From a virus: 51,640 nt of DNA. Below, one piece after another: positions 34,368-44,239 of the stretch. Every line of letters starts with the position of its first letter. Position 1 is the stretch's first letter. The notes below the pieces were generated by a model that ran no database searches, was not told where the DNA came from, and was given only the letters and a program-made list of their open reading frames with translations. The position numbers and the translations under genes were made by a program. The DNA lies in IMG/VR virus record IMGVR_UViG_3300046542_000291, positions 1-51,640 of that record; one strand, written 5' to 3'.

Positions 34368-37073
34368 TTACGTTCTCGTGATGTAGATGAATGGTGCGAG
34401 GTCGGGCACTACGCGGAGGTTCATCTTCAGGATGCGGACAAAGAAGTCGTATTCCTGAATCGTCACACCTACCGGATCAGGCAACCAATGCGGATATACT
34501 TTCACATGGTTAGTGTTGTATTCCCGGTTGCACATATCGAAAGGTTTCAGCCAATCGTACTGCGCCGTTACTCGAGCGATGTCCATCTCACTGTAGAACC
34601 CATTCACCAGTGGTGGCTTCAGCGTACCCTTCACAATCTCGTGGAGGATCTTGTTCGCATAGACCGAAAACACATGGTAGTGTACTGGGATCTGATCTGG
34701 GTTAGGACGTGGACGCTGAGGGAAATACTCAGTCATGTAGTCACTGACTTGTTTGTCAATGGCGTCGTCTTTTACCCGAGCTGCCATGTCCGGTTGATAA
34801 ACATCACGGAACGAAGGCTGTGGAGTTTGGATCTGGTAAGGAGCACCGTTACGCTCGTCCTGGATAACCAGGTCAGCGAAGTCTTCCTCGAACTTCACAT
34901 CTTTGAAATCACGGTAGTGGCCGTCAATGATGATCCGCTGCATCTTGTGCGTATGGATATCGTAGACTGCGTTACCGGACAACACACCGTACTCGACAAA
35001 GCCGAATTCGGTAGGTGCCCAAAGCTGGAGGTCTGGCGAGCAGAAACCTGTACCGCGAATCAACACGGTGTTCAGGTCATCGAGGTATTCCAAGTTGCAC
35101 AACACAACCTTCGTTTCAGCAAAGGTGTTTCCTGGAATGATGACGTAGTCGAGGTTCTCGATCAGTGGACGGTTATTAAGGAAGACGTCCAATTGACCGA
35201 ATGGGATTTCCATCAGGGTAGAGACCGTCTCACCACCTTCAGTTTTCTCATGACGGAAGCTGAATTGAATCCAACCTGTCGTCTTGTTGAACTGATACGT
35301 TTCCATGTAGAAACGATGATCACGTCGTACCAAGCCTTTCCATTGGTTAGCCTGAGCCAACCACCGCCATACCGGCGTATCCCCTGTGGTATCTTCGAAG
35401 CCCCAATCCGCCCGGTTAGGGAGATCAGTAATGTCGATCCACTCACCCGTAGGTTCCCCAGCCCACACCGGTGTTACATAGACCCGGTAACCATAGCCAC
35501 CTGAGATGTCCACGGGGTCCAGTCCGTACTTCCCGTCAAGGTTATTCGAACCGTGGCCAGTTACTGCTTCCACCATGGTGCAGTTAGCGTTATGCACGCT
35601 GTACCGACGACCCGCTGTGTGGTAATAGTAATCGATCAACACACCCGTACTGTCATACTCGAATACCGTGGCATCCGTCCAGTAGTTGTAAGCGAGATCC
35701 GCTACCAACGATCCTTGGTCGTTGTAGACCTTGGATGGGTTGTTGGCCAACAGGTGAGCCGATTCGTGATAACCGTAAACATCACCAGCGAAGTTGATGG
35801 CGTCATCTTTAGGCGTGGTGAACTTGTCCGGAACTTGGAAAGCAATCGGGAAGATGATCTTCGGGTTTGCTGACATGAACTGAACGTAAGGTGCCTTCTC
35901 CAGATTAGCCGCTTGCCACACCGGTACCGAGTCTGCTCCGGTCATTGCACGAATGATGTCATCATCCTTCAACCGATACAGCTCTTGGATACGGGACGAC
36001 TCCGCAATCAACGGACGCTCATAACCAGACCGACGATGGTACACACGGATCACCATTGGATCGTTCACCGTCCACAGATCCGTAGGCCAACGAATTGGAT
36101 CAGTCGCATGGCGGGGGTCTTCTGGATGGAGAGCGATAAACTGCTCGCACCGAGACACAGGCAATGACCAATCACGGTGGGTCAGTTGACGCAACCAGTT
36201 CCCTTCGTTGTGGTGATAGCTGATACCACTGAACCGACCCAAGGCTGGGTTACTCTTACAGAGGAACACCGACAGGTCATCATAGAACTCGATGGTCGAG
36301 GTCTGCACGCTTTTCGGCAAATGCAAGATGTACTTGGTTTCGGTGTCCAACGTAGAGTTAAACGTAGGCAACGTTTTCATGGTGTATTCTTGAACACGAT
36401 AAATCGATGTATCCAAGATGAACTCACACCAATCCCCAACACCCGCTGTTACTAACGAGATCTCGTGCACGAATCGACCGTTAACCCAATACAGAGGAAC
36501 CGAGCCAGGCCGGAGAGCCAGGTAGTCCATGATTCGGATTTGGAACTGTCGAAGTTCCTCGGTGGTTTTCGGCAACAGAGTACGGGCTTCAACGAAGTGA
36601 CTCTGGGTCGATGTGGTCGAACGCTTGCTATGGAAGAAAGCATTCTGGTAGAAGTGAAGGTAAGGCTTGGTCTCATCCATCGAAGGAAACTTCGGCAGGA
36701 TCTTCACAGCCACCAAAAGGTTTTGTGTCGGTGTAATCAGAACCCAGGTTTGCGCACGTGGGAACTGAATCCCATTCCCTACGTAAACCTCACCAAGCAT
36801 CTTGTGCTCTTTAGCCAGGTACTCCAAAGACATCCACGTATTGTAGGTCTTTGGAAGGGCCAATGCAGAGGGGACAATCTGACCGATCTGGAACACATGG
36901 AACCAGTCTTTCTCTGTCTCGTACGGCAGGTCGTACTTTTCGTATTCGACCACGTAGTTCTTACGTGTCCCGTATTTGGGGGTGAGCTGACGAAGCTCAT
37001 ACTGGAACTGCCGATCTTGACCGAGGTTACACCAAACGTTATCGATCGCATGCCGCAACAGATAGTCGTTCAT
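34368..37073 (-). CDS. probable virion structural protein, 901 aa
   Basis: The largest protein of the window. AGGGGAT precedes the ATG. Rich in tyrosine, tryptophan and proline, with repeated beta-like blocks and no transmembrane segment, typical of large tail or baseplate proteins. Middle gene of a three-gene minus-strand unit (37086-38033, 34368-37073, 32704-34365) placed between terL and the sheath. Exact location in the virion cannot be told. Confidence 0.8.
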   Translation of the reverse strand: MNDYLLRHAIDNVWCNLGQDRQFQYELRQLTPKYGTRKNYVVEYEKYDLPYETEKDWFHVFQIGQIVPSALALPKTYNTWMSLEYLAKEHKMLGEVYVGNGIQFPRAQTWVLITPTQNLLVAVKILPKFPSMDETKPYLHFYQNAFFHSKRSTTSTQSHFVEARTLLPKTTEELRQFQIRIMDYLALRPGSVPLYWVNGRFVHEISLVTAGVGDWCEFILDTSIYRVQEYTMKTLPTFNSTLDTETKYILHLPKSVQTSTIEFYDDLSVFLCKSNPALGRFSGISYHHNEGNWLRQLTHRDWSLPVSRCEQFIALHPEDPRHATDPIRWPTDLWTVNDPMVIRVYHRRSGYERPLIAESSRIQELYRLKDDDIIRAMTGADSVPVWQAANLEKAPYVQFMSANPKIIFPIAFQVPDKFTTPKDDAINFAGDVYGYHESAHLLANNPSKVYNDQGSLVADLAYNYWTDATVFEYDSTGVLIDYYYHTAGRRYSVHNANCTMVEAVTGHGSNNLDGKYGLDPVDISGGYGYRVYVTPVWAGEPTGEWIDITDLPNRADWGFEDTTGDTPVWRWLAQANQWKGLVRRDHRFYMETYQFNKTTGWIQFSFRHEKTEGGETVSTLMEIPFGQLDVFLNNRPLIENLDYVIIPGNTFAETKVVLCNLEYLDDLNTVLIRGTGFCSPDLQLWAPTEFGFVEYGVLSGNAVYDIHTHKMQRIIIDGHYRDFKDVKFEEDFADLVIQDERNGAPYQIQTPQPSFRDVYQPDMAARVKDDAIDKQVSDYMTEYFPQRPRPNPDQIPVHYHVFSVYANKILHEIVKGTLKPPLVNGFYSEMDIARVTAQYDWLKPFDMCNREYNTNHVKVYPHWLPDPVGVTIQEYDFFVRILKMNLRVVPDLAPFIYITRT

Positions 37074-37085
37074 TTATATCCCCTG

Positions 37086-38033
37086 TTAATTGCCCTCGTA
37101 TTCGGCCATTACGCCTTTGGAAACGAGGTTGATGAAGTTGCGAATGTCGTTACCGCGGGACTGCTGCTCAACTCGCTCGGTGATTCGAGACTTACGGTAT
37201 GAGCGATCTGCGACTGCCGTGAAAATGATGGCAATGAAAGTCGGCAGGTGTTCGAGTGCAACGCCGATGTTTTCACGTGCGTTGTTACCGAACCACTGAC
37301 CAGCCAACAGGGCATGCAGGTCAGCATATTTCAGCTCGCCCATACGAATCGTACGGCCATGAGTGGAGAGGGCGTGCGCCAAGTCATTGACGTTTACCAA
37401 TGGACCCAAGTGGTCCGGAAGTTCGTGATCGATAACTTGTTGAACAAAGTCAACAGGTACACCGGTCACTTCAGCGATCTTGCGAGAGAACAAAACTCGA
37501 GCGTCCCCTGGCTGCTGCAACGACGGATCAAGCATCCCGTAGTAGTAGTAAGCACAGATGGTATACATGGCCATCTGGGATTCAGCACCCAGGCTATAGC
37601 GCTGGACCAGAGCACCTGCTACCCAGCTAAAGAAAACCTTTGCAGGAAGGTCGGTCAACCGACTGAAGAAACCCGCGTCCCCATCGACAAGCTTCATCGT
37701 CAGCGCGACGCGCAGGCACTGTTGCTGCCAATCGCTCGGGGCAATAATCCGGAAGCTACCAGTGCGTGCATCCATGTGCATGTATTGGCGTCCATCAACC
37801 ACCAGTCGAGGTTTTTGCTCGGTGCCAATGTTGAGGATCTGCCCGAAGTTAGGAACGTCCATATGTTCGTCGGATGGAGTAATCCAACCGGTGTCCTTCA
37901 GAATCTCCCCCAACGGGGTGGCGATCTTCGGAAGTGGCAACTCCAGATCAGCACGACGAATAGCACGGAGGTAACCCTCCACTTGCGATTTGTAGAGTTG
38001 GCCCTGGGTCGTATCGTAAGGCATGATGATCAT
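37086..38033 (-). CDS. probable virion structural protein, 315 aa
   Basis: AAAGGAGACC ribosome binding site before MIIMPYDTTQ; a second ATG three codons on is possible. Helical and mixed regions, including an aromatic stretch TICAYYYYGMLDPS near residues 158-172. First gene of the three-gene unit, divergent from the tail sheath, sharing a 126-base promoter region. The virion role is inferred from synteny with phiKZ. Confidence 0.78.
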   Translation of the reverse strand: MIIMPYDTTQGQLYKSQVEGYLRAIRRADLELPLPKIATPLGEILKDTGWITPSDEHMDVPNFGQILNIGTEQKPRLVVDGRQYMHMDARTGSFRIIAPSDWQQQCLRVALTMKLVDGDAGFFSRLTDLPAKVFFSWVAGALVQRYSLGAESQMAMYTICAYYYYGMLDPSLQQPGDARVLFSRKIAEVTGVPVDFVQQVIDHELPDHLGPLVNVNDLAHALSTHGRTIRMGELKYADLHALLAGQWFGNNARENIGVALEHLPTFIAIIFTAVADRSYRKSRITERVEQQSRGNDIRNFINLVSKGVMAEYEGN

Positions 38034-38159
38034 ACCTGGTCTCCTTTATTAGGGTAAAAAATAACTTTCCTGGTCAACTATAGTTAATATCTATGATTGA
38101 CCGTTAGTTAACACTCATAACATCGAGTTCAAAGCTCCATACTTGGGAGAATCAAAAAG

Positions 38160-40244
38160 ATGTCTAACATCAACGGCGTCCCTAAAGTTACCTTTTACGG
38201 TATTCGGGATCTGAGTCGCCGGGCGTTTCAACGACCACCGGTCACGTTCGCCCAGCACACACCGCTGCTGCGTCTCTTCACCGAGACCGGCCCCGAGGAA
38301 ACAACTTATGTCGGTAACGAAGAAGGTGGCTTTGCTACCATCTACGGCCAGAACTCGTTGGCAACTCGCGGTAAGTGGTTCAACATGCAGTCGTTGCTTG
38401 CAACGCAACTGCTCAGCGAAGGCAACGGCTTCTACGTGAAGCGTCTGAAGCCAGAAGATGCTGGTAACTCCGGGCGCATCATTGTTGCCCTGGAAATGGT
38501 CCGTGACATGGTTTCTCAAACCATCGTAGCGTTGGGTGGCTTCAACTACCCTAACCTCGTGACCAACCTGGATGCATCCCCACTCGCGGCCGATGCAACC
38601 GTCGAAGGTTTCCGTGCTCGCGTCATCCTGATCAAAGACAACCAGTCCGAGATCGGTACCCAGCGCGTTCTGCCTGGCGAAATGGTCAGCTCGATCGATG
38701 GTAGCCAGTCTACTGTTTATCCGCTGTTCGAACTCAGCGCTGCGTTCTTCGGTGAACAAGGCAACCGTCTGGGTATGCGTATCTGGGCTCCGACTCAGCT
38801 CGACCCAGATGGCTACGATGAAGACACCGCAGAACGTTTCAAAACGCGTATGTACCGTGTCCAGTTCGTTGAGATGCCAGTTGTCGGCAACACCCCAGTA
38901 ATCGTCAAGACTGCTGCCGGTGAAGACTTCGCTAACGTCTCCTTCGATGAAGGCGTGTACAGCGAAAGCCTCAACCAGGACTACTCGATCGCTTCCACCC
39001 TGATCGACCGTTACAGTGATGACGGTGTTGAGTCGGGTGAAACCATCCTGCACTCGCCGTTCAGCGAGCTGTGGGTTTACAGCGAAAACATCGAGTTGGT
39101 TCAAGAACTGATCTTCGATGCCGAGCGTGCCATCAACCCTTCGATCGAAGCTTCGGTTACTGTGCCTACACAGATCGACTTCCTGACCATGTTGGGTGAA
39201 GACGGCGATCCGTACCAGTCCATTCAGTTGGAAGGTGCAATCGCTAACGGCGTGACCCTGGGCAAGAACTCCACCATCTACGCCTCTGGCGGCAAAGACG
39301 GTACCATGAACCTGGAAACCTACGCTAACCTCGTAGACATCCAGAACATGAACTTCGGCAAACTGGACGACCAGTACGAAGACATCGCCTACTACCAGTT
39401 CGGCGTGTTGTACGACACCGGTCTCCCTATGGAGTCGAAGTATCGTGCAATGCAGGTATTGGGTGCTCGTCAGGATCTGCAATACCACTTCACTACCTTT
39501 GTGGAAGGTGAAGAACGCATGGCCTCTCCTTCGGAAGAAGCATCGCGTTGCCAGGCTCTGATCTCGCGTCTGCAAGCCTACCCAGAATCGACTCTCTACG
39601 GTACCCCTGTGTGCCGCGGCATGATCGTTCTGCAATCCGGTAAGTTGGTTGGTGGTGGCTACAACAAGTTTGTACCACAACTGCTCGACGTTGCTGTGAA
39701 GTGGGCGAAGTACGCTGGTGCCGGTGACGGTATCCTGCGCGAAGGCTTCGAGATGGACGTCAGCCCGAACAACCGGGTAACGTTGATCAAGTCCCCGAAC
39801 GTCAAGTTCTTCAGTTCGCGTGTTCGTGGCCAGCTCTGGGCGAACGGTGCTACCTGGTCGCAAACGTACGACTACCGTAGCCAGTTCTACCCATGCTTCC
39901 GTTCGATCTACAAGGATGATACTTCGGTATTGCTCTCGCCGGTCACCGTAAGCATCTGCTGCGACATCATGCGTCTGATCCACCGTGTGTGGGCAGACTT
40001 CACAGGTAACGCCTTCCTGACGAAAGAGCAGATCGTTGCTCGGACCGATGAGCGCATCCTGGAACTGGTTCGTGAGCGTTACGGCGATCGCGTCGATGTC
40101 ATCCCTCGCTCGGAAATCACCGCGATGGACGAGAACAACGGTACCAGCTGGACGTGCAACGTAACTGTGGCGGCGAACAACCCTCACACTACGCTGAACT
40201 TCAACCTGACCACCATCCGTCGGGAAAACAACACCGAGGCTTAA
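38160..40244 (+). CDS. tail sheath protein
   Basis: The 694-residue length and the position before a tail-tube gene fit the phiKZ gp29-type contractile sheath. It begins [20 protein letters not shown], with the N-terminal extension used for inter-subunit strand exchange. The C-terminal part (about 520-690) is the conserved sheath domain, with [20 protein letters not shown] and [15 protein letters not shown]. Codon choice is strongly biased towards C-ending codons, as expected for a highly expressed late gene. GGGAGA precedes the ATG. The tube gene follows 37 bases on. Confidence 0.93.
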   Translation: MSNINGVPKVTFYGIRDLSRRAFQRPPVTFAQHTPLLRLFTETGPEETTYVGNEEGGFATIYGQNSLATRGKWFNMQSLLATQLLSEGNGFYVKRLKPEDAGNSGRIIVALEMVRDMVSQTIVALGGFNYPNLVTNLDASPLAADATVEGFRARVILIKDNQSEIGTQRVLPGEMVSSIDGSQSTVYPLFELSAAFFGEQGNRLGMRIWAPTQLDPDGYDEDTAERFKTRMYRVQFVEMPVVGNTPVIVKTAAGEDFANVSFDEGVYSESLNQDYSIASTLIDRYSDDGVESGETILHSPFSELWVYSENIELVQELIFDAERAINPSIEASVTVPTQIDFLTMLGEDGDPYQSIQLEGAIANGVTLGKNSTIYASGGKDGTMNLETYANLVDIQNMNFGKLDDQYEDIAYYQFGVLYDTGLPMESKYRAMQVLGARQDLQYHFTTFVEGEERMASPSEEASRCQALISRLQAYPESTLYGTPVCRGMIVLQSGKLVGGGYNKFVPQLLDVAVKWAKYAGAGDGILREGFEMDVSPNNRVTLIKSPNVKFFSSRVRGQLWANGATWSQTYDYRSQFYPCFRSIYKDDTSVLLSPVTVSICCDIMRLIHRVWADFTGNAFLTKEQIVARTDERILELVRERYGDRVDVIPRSEITAMDENNGTSWTCNVTVAANNPHTTLNFNLTTIRRENNTEA

Positions 40245-40281
40245 GGGCCTTGGTGTCTCCCCCTTAAAGAGGTCATGACAA

Positions 40282-41151
40282 ATGGCAAAGAAATACGATA
40301 ACCCGTTCGCTCCACGTTCGGGCTATGGTGCCAACGCATCGGCTAACATGATCAACCTGGCGCAAGCTGGTACGGTCGTGATGGCTCCTGACTTGGCCAA
40401 CCTGGCGTCCAACACGCCTTACGTCAGTCGCAACCTGATCCCGATCCTGCTGGAAGCTCCGCGGTTCTTCCGCTATGCCAACAACAGCTCTGGCTTGATC
40501 AAGTCTCTGAAGGCTCTTATCGAGAAGCACGCGCGGACTATCGACGGTCTGACTCGTACCTTCAACGTTGAATACGCCGATGCTCCTGTCGGCGGTTCGG
40601 GTGAAGTCATCTCGGCGGTAACCAACGTAACGCGTGCTCCGTCGCGCCCATCGTTCGGTTGCTGGGAATTGCAAGGTCGTTCGATCCAGCACTTCCTGGA
40701 ATGGTGGATCACTTACGGCCTGGCCGATGAGAACACCAAAGTCCCTCGCATCGTGGCCGACGGCCTGGTGAAACCTGAACACTACAACCAAACCTTCGCG
40801 GGTGCAACTGTACTGTTCATCGAGCCAGACCCAACCTGGCAGGACGTTGTTTCGGCTTACCTCTGCACCAACATGCAGCCAACCACCACTGGTGATTGGT
40901 CGAGCCGTAAGGACGCTGCCCAGATCGGTCAGAACCTGGATCTCAACATCGAGTTCACCGCACTGACCGATACGTCGGCTGGTGTTAAGATGTACGCACG
41001 CGATGTACTGCGTTCGTTGAACATCGGTGGTCTGAACCCGAACGAGTCCAAACTGTGGACCGAAGGCATCAGTGCCGACGTGGCTGCAGCGAACATCGGT
41101 ATCAAAGACCAGCTGGAAAGCGGTGCTGCGAACCGTCAAGTCTTCGGTTAA
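40282..41151 (+). CDS. tail tube protein
   Basis: 289 residues, directly downstream of the sheath as in phiKZ (gp29-gp30). It begins [20 protein letters not shown]. The central part (about 100-250) shows the beta-rich tube pattern: [38 protein letters not shown] and [19 protein letters not shown]. It forms the inner tube inside the contractile sheath. Strongly biased codon use, like the sheath gene. Confidence 0.92.
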   Translation: MAKKYDNPFAPRSGYGANASANMINLAQAGTVVMAPDLANLASNTPYVSRNLIPILLEAPRFFRYANNSSGLIKSLKALIEKHARTIDGLTRTFNVEYADAPVGGSGEVISAVTNVTRAPSRPSFGCWELQGRSIQHFLEWWITYGLADENTKVPRIVADGLVKPEHYNQTFAGATVLFIEPDPTWQDVVSAYLCTNMQPTTTGDWSSRKDAAQIGQNLDLNIEFTALTDTSAGVKMYARDVLRSLNIGGLNPNESKLWTEGISADVAAANIGIKDQLESGAANRQVFG

Positions 41152-41161
41152 GGAATAAACC

Positions 41162-41374
41162 ATGGCCACTCCAGTTACTCCGACAGGCGTTAAGCCATCG
41201 GGCCAACCAGCAAAGACATTTGCTGATTTGGTTGATGTGGATGTATTCGCTGCCGATGGCGGCTTGTTTGGGGATCTGGGTGGTCTGGCTGCTGAACGCC
41301 AAGCTGTTAAAGATTCTCCCGAGTCCGCAAGCAAGTCTATCAGCAACTACTCTGAATACCAGACTGTCGCTTAA
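41162..41374 (+). CDS. small unknown protein, 70 aa, tail operon
   Basis: AAGGAAT precedes ATGG only 10 bases after the tail-tube stop, so it is cotranscribed with sheath and tube. Glycine/alanine/aspartate-rich (DVFAADGGLFGDLGGLAAER) with a serine-rich end. Possibly a small virion or assembly protein. Confidence 0.75.
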   Translation: MATPVTPTGVKPSGQPAKTFADLVDVDVFAADGGLFGDLGGLAAERQAVKDSPESASKSISNYSEYQTVA

Positions 41375-41381
41375 ACATATG

Positions 41382-41397
41382 GCCTCCTTCGGGAGGC
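41382..41397. terminator. hairpin terminator
   Basis: GCCTCC-TTCG-GGAGGC followed by TTTATG, at the end of the sheath-tube operon. The UUCG loop favours a stable fold. Confidence 0.78.
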
Positions 41398-41436
41398 TTT
41401 ATGCCGTATCCTGTGTAACGCACAGGAGCAATAACA

Positions 41437-41916
41437 ATGAGTTCGTTTACGCGGTTCAGTAATGACGGCGGTTTGGTCTTTGACTCGAATGCCAGTAAGA
41501 AGTTGGGGAAAACATATTACCGTGTATTGACGGGTTTCCGTTATTACATCGGACATGAAGGCTCCGACAAGTATGTTGATGTTCCTACTCGGTTCTTGAC
41601 CGACGGTGCATCCACTCCATGGTTCGTGTGGTGGGCAGTGCCTCCACTCGGCGAATACTCTCAAGCTACTACTTTGCACGACTACCTGTGCGAGCACTAT
41701 GAAATCACCCAGGTGATCAATGGTGTTCCAACTCAGGTGAAGATCGACCGTAAAGAAGTCGACCGTATCCTTTACGAAGCGATGCGTGTTCTGGAAGTAG
41801 CAGCCTGGAGACGTAATGTGATTCAAGTCGGGGTGGATGGGTACCGTATCCTTACCAACCCAACGAAGCCCAATGCCAGCCCATTGAAGTTGGCTTTGCA
41901 AGAATCACGTGTTTGA
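41437..41916 (+). CDS. DUF1353-family protein
   Basis: The family hallmark VPTRFLTDGASTPW (about residues 48-61) is followed by PPLGEYSQATTLHDYLCEHY (about 67-86), which contains the conserved histidine-aspartate pair. DUF1353 proteins occur widely in tailed phages near tail or lysis genes; their biochemical role is not established. AGGAGC gives a good ribosome binding site. It stands between hairpins on both sides, so it may be transcribed alone. Confidence 0.88.
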   Translation: MSSFTRFSNDGGLVFDSNASKKLGKTYYRVLTGFRYYIGHEGSDKYVDVPTRFLTDGASTPWFVWWAVPPLGEYSQATTLHDYLCEHYEITQVINGVPTQVKIDRKEVDRILYEAMRVLEVAAWRRNVIQVGVDGYRILTNPTKPNASPLKLALQESRV

Positions 41917-41926
41917 CGGCATAAAG

Positions 41927-41947
41927 CCCCTCCCTTTCGGGGAGGGG
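41927..41947. terminator. bidirectional hairpin terminator
   Basis: CCCCTCCC-TTTC-GGGGAGGGG within GGCATAAA ... TCTATG, between the convergent genes ending at 41916 and 41954. Confidence 0.78.
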
Positions 41948-41953
41948 TCTATG

Positions 41954-42460
41954 TCAGTGTTTTACCCAGGTCGTGGTAGACCAGGCAATGTCGTCAAGGG
42001 TGTGGACCTTGTATTCCAGGGATCGCCAAACCTTTGGGTTATGGAGAGGACGGAAGTACGTATCCGCTTCTGGGAACTTACCGTGGATATTGGTGATGTA
42101 ATGCACATCACACTGCTCGGCATATTCGTTGAACAGACGGGAGCCACCAATGATGAACAACTTCTTGGCTTCGATGTCCTTCGCCCATTGAATCGCCTCT
42201 TCCACCGATTTCACCACCAACGCATTCGGGTGGTCAATTGGAGTCGAGCTCAGTACCAGGCATTTACGACCAGGTAGTTTCGATGGAGGCAAGGATTCCC
42301 AGGTCAGTCGACCCATCACGCATGGGTGACCTACGTTGTCTACGCCCATGGTCAGTTCCTTGAAGTGCTTCAGGTCTCCCTTCACACTCCAGGGCAACTT
42401 GTTCCCTTGACCGATCTCACCGTTATCGCCAATGGCCACGATCAGACAAAGCTTAATCAT
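41954..42460 (-). CDS. dihydrofolate reductase
   Basis: 168 residues from the ATG at 42460. Family features: MIKLCLIVAIGDNGEIGQGN at the start, LPWSVKGDLKHFKELT (catalytic aspartate of DHFR), VMGRLTWESLP for the NADPH loop, and LFIIGGSRLFNEY for the second glycine pair. It reduces dihydrofolate to tetrahydrofolate for thymidylate synthesis, in line with the ribonucleotide reductase genes nearby. The start overlaps the upstream gene by 8 bases. Confidence 0.95.
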   Translation of the reverse strand: MIKLCLIVAIGDNGEIGQGNKLPWSVKGDLKHFKELTMGVDNVGHPCVMGRLTWESLPPSKLPGRKCLVLSSTPIDHPNALVVKSVEEAIQWAKDIEAKKLFIIGGSRLFNEYAEQCDVHYITNIHGKFPEADTYFRPLHNPKVWRSLEYKVHTLDDIAWSTTTWVKH

Positions 42461-43172
42461 TGGTAGACCCCGGCAGTGTCCCTGCATAACCATCGTTGAT
42501 GTGAGGAACAGGTGCTTCCTCTACCGGTGGTACAACTGGAGCAGCCGACTGAACGATGTCAGTTGGCGATGGGATCGTTTTGAACTCTGCCCCGTCAGCA
42601 CCATCCCGGAAGATGAACGACGCGCCGTAGTGACCCTTCAGAGGAGCCAGAGCTTCACGGTTCGCTGCCAGGCAGTTGACCAAAGCCAGTTCACCATACA
42701 AACCAACGTCCATGATTAGGCGTTCGAACGTTTTGGTTGGGGCAATGATGTCGACATCGTAATCGGGATGACCCTTTACGCTGGCCTTGTGGGAATAGGT
42801 GCCCTTGATGGACAACGAACTGGCTACGTGGTCGAACAACAATTCATACGTCGTGACCAAGTAGTTCTTCGGTGGCAGCATGTCCACCAGTTGACTGTAC
42901 GAGTTGATCAGGAACTGCAGTGGATTGCTAGCGCCCAGGAAATGGCTCGAGCCATTAACGATACCAGACCAGAGGTTCAGTTGATCAACCGTGATGTGGT
43001 GTACACCGGATTTACCCAGGATACCCACCATGTTCGACATGTACTCTTCACCATCTTGCACAACCAGCATCCCTTCGAGGATGTCGGTGAAGATGTAGTT
43101 CAAATCGATATCGCCATCCGTTGGAATGGTTTCATCGGGCGCAGGGGACAACAAGGATCGTGGATCAGTCAT
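42453..43172 (-). CDS. unknown 239-aa protein
   Basis: The ATG at 43172 (MTDPRSLLSPAPDE) has GGAAAG upstream and is preferred to the TTG four codons earlier. Central helical region containing FERLIMDVGLYGELALVNCL and an acidic, proline-rich tail (VVPPVEEAPVPH). No catalytic motif. Cotranscribed with dihydrofolate reductase. Confidence 0.75.
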   Translation of the reverse strand: MTDPRSLLSPAPDETIPTDGDIDLNYIFTDILEGMLVVQDGEEYMSNMVGILGKSGVHHITVDQLNLWSGIVNGSSHFLGASNPLQFLINSYSQLVDMLPPKNYLVTTYELLFDHVASSLSIKGTYSHKASVKGHPDYDVDIIAPTKTFERLIMDVGLYGELALVNCLAANREALAPLKGHYGASFIFRDGADGAEFKTIPSPTDIVQSAAPVVPPVEEAPVPHINDGYAGTLPGSTND

Positions 43173-43185
43173 GGATCTTTCCAAT

Positions 43186-43581
43186 TCAGTATTGAGTGGT
43201 CAAGCCATCGCCTTTAACCGGCGCAGCTACAGGAGGGACATAAGGAACGAATCGTTCGGCGAACTCATCTGGTCGCATGATCTGAATGAACAAGATCTTC
43301 TTCAGGTCAGGGGTGCGATAGAAACGTAGAATATCCTTCGGGTGGACAATCTGGATCGATCCCTTCACCTGAGCGAACTGCTTCATGTAACCGTGATCTT
43401 TGAGGGGATAGTCACAGGAAGGGCAAGTCAACTCCAGACGATCTTTATCTACCAGATTAGACAGCCGACCAACGACTTCACCTTCGTTGATGTTGTTGAT
43501 AACGCCGTCATGTGGACAGTCGCCATTTTTGTTCCAGACGTAAGCCTCGATGAGTTCGGGCTTAGGCATGTAATAGCCCAT
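43186..43581 (-). CDS. unknown 131-aa protein with zinc-finger-like motif
   Basis: The ATG at 43581 (MGYYMPKPELIEAY) has AGGAGC at ideal spacing. A histidine follows a cysteine in GDCPHDG (about residues 18-24), and a TCPSCDYP knuckle lies near residues 51-58, so a zinc-binding site is plausible. Proline-rich end (VPYVPPVAAPV). Function unknown. Confidence 0.75.
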   Translation of the reverse strand: MGYYMPKPELIEAYVWNKNGDCPHDGVINNINEGEVVGRLSNLVDKDRLELTCPSCDYPLKDHGYMKQFAQVKGSIQIVHPKDILRFYRTPDLKKILFIQIMRPDEFAERFVPYVPPVAAPVKGDGLTTQY

Positions 43582-43607
43582 TGGAATGCTCCTAGTGGTT
43601 GTATAGC

Positions 43608-43973
43608 TTAATCGGGTTGAGTAGATGTTTCCTCTGTACGACAGCAATCCAACAACCAGAATTGTGCACCGTCCGCATCCGCATAGATACCGTACGAAGA
43701 GACAGCCAACATTGGCCCAGGTTCAATTGATGTAAATAAGGAAGCGATCACCGCGATGGCATCTCGCTTGTGATAATCGATCGCGTATGTATATTGCCCA
43801 ACGCTCTCGCCTTCCTTGTACAACTTGACAACGGCTGTATGCTTTGTTACCCGGTCAGTTGTAATGTTGATTTCTGCTGCATCGTAGGTGTCATCGCTCA
43901 TCAACAGGGTGAGGTTAGGTTCGAGTGTAGCCATTACTCCAATGAGTAACAGCTTAGCGTTCTTGATTTGCAT
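43608..43973 (-). CDS. unknown 121-aa protein
   Basis: AGGAGCTC precedes the ATG. N-terminal hydrophobic helix (AKLLLIGVMATL) without charged flank; then beta-rich, with a double cysteine near the end (LLDCCRTEE). First gene of the minus-strand unit that leads to dihydrofolate reductase. Confidence 0.7.
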   Translation of the reverse strand: MQIKNAKLLLIGVMATLEPNLTLLMSDDTYDAAEINITTDRVTKHTAVVKLYKEGESVGQYTYAIDYHKRDAIAVIASLFTSIEPGPMLAVSSYGIYADADGAQFWLLDCCRTEETSTQPD

Positions 43974-44239
43974 TGGAGAGCTCCTGTAAAGCGTTTAAAA
44001 GAAGGATAAGGAAGAGAGCGAAGGGTTTACCAGGGTCTACCTAGAAGAGCCTCTAATGATGCTATAAAGCAAAATAAAAGCCTCCCTCCTTTGCTCTTAG
44101 TCGTCTGTAAACATACTATGCTAAGGGAGGTAAAATCTTCCCACAAACAAATGGTTCGTAAAAATACTGAGTTGATTAAGAGTATGTTATCAACCTTATT
44201 TTTGCAAATTGCACATTACTGAATTCACGGTGTAAAGAC
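43974..44239. other. divergent intergenic region ahead of nrdA
   Basis: 266 bases without a gene. A bulged inverted repeat is formed by CCTCC...CTTAG (about 44082-44101) and CTAAGGGAGG (about 44120-44129). On the plus strand CACATTAC (44211-44218) lies 22 bases before the nrdA start after an A/T-rich run, resembling the variant early promoter TACATTAC. Purine-rich GAAGGATAAGGAAGAGAG lies near 44002. Confidence 0.5.

Noticed and set aside
38115-40187. 690-aa minus-strand open frame
   Set aside because: Exact antisense of the tail sheath gene; produced by its strong codon bias.
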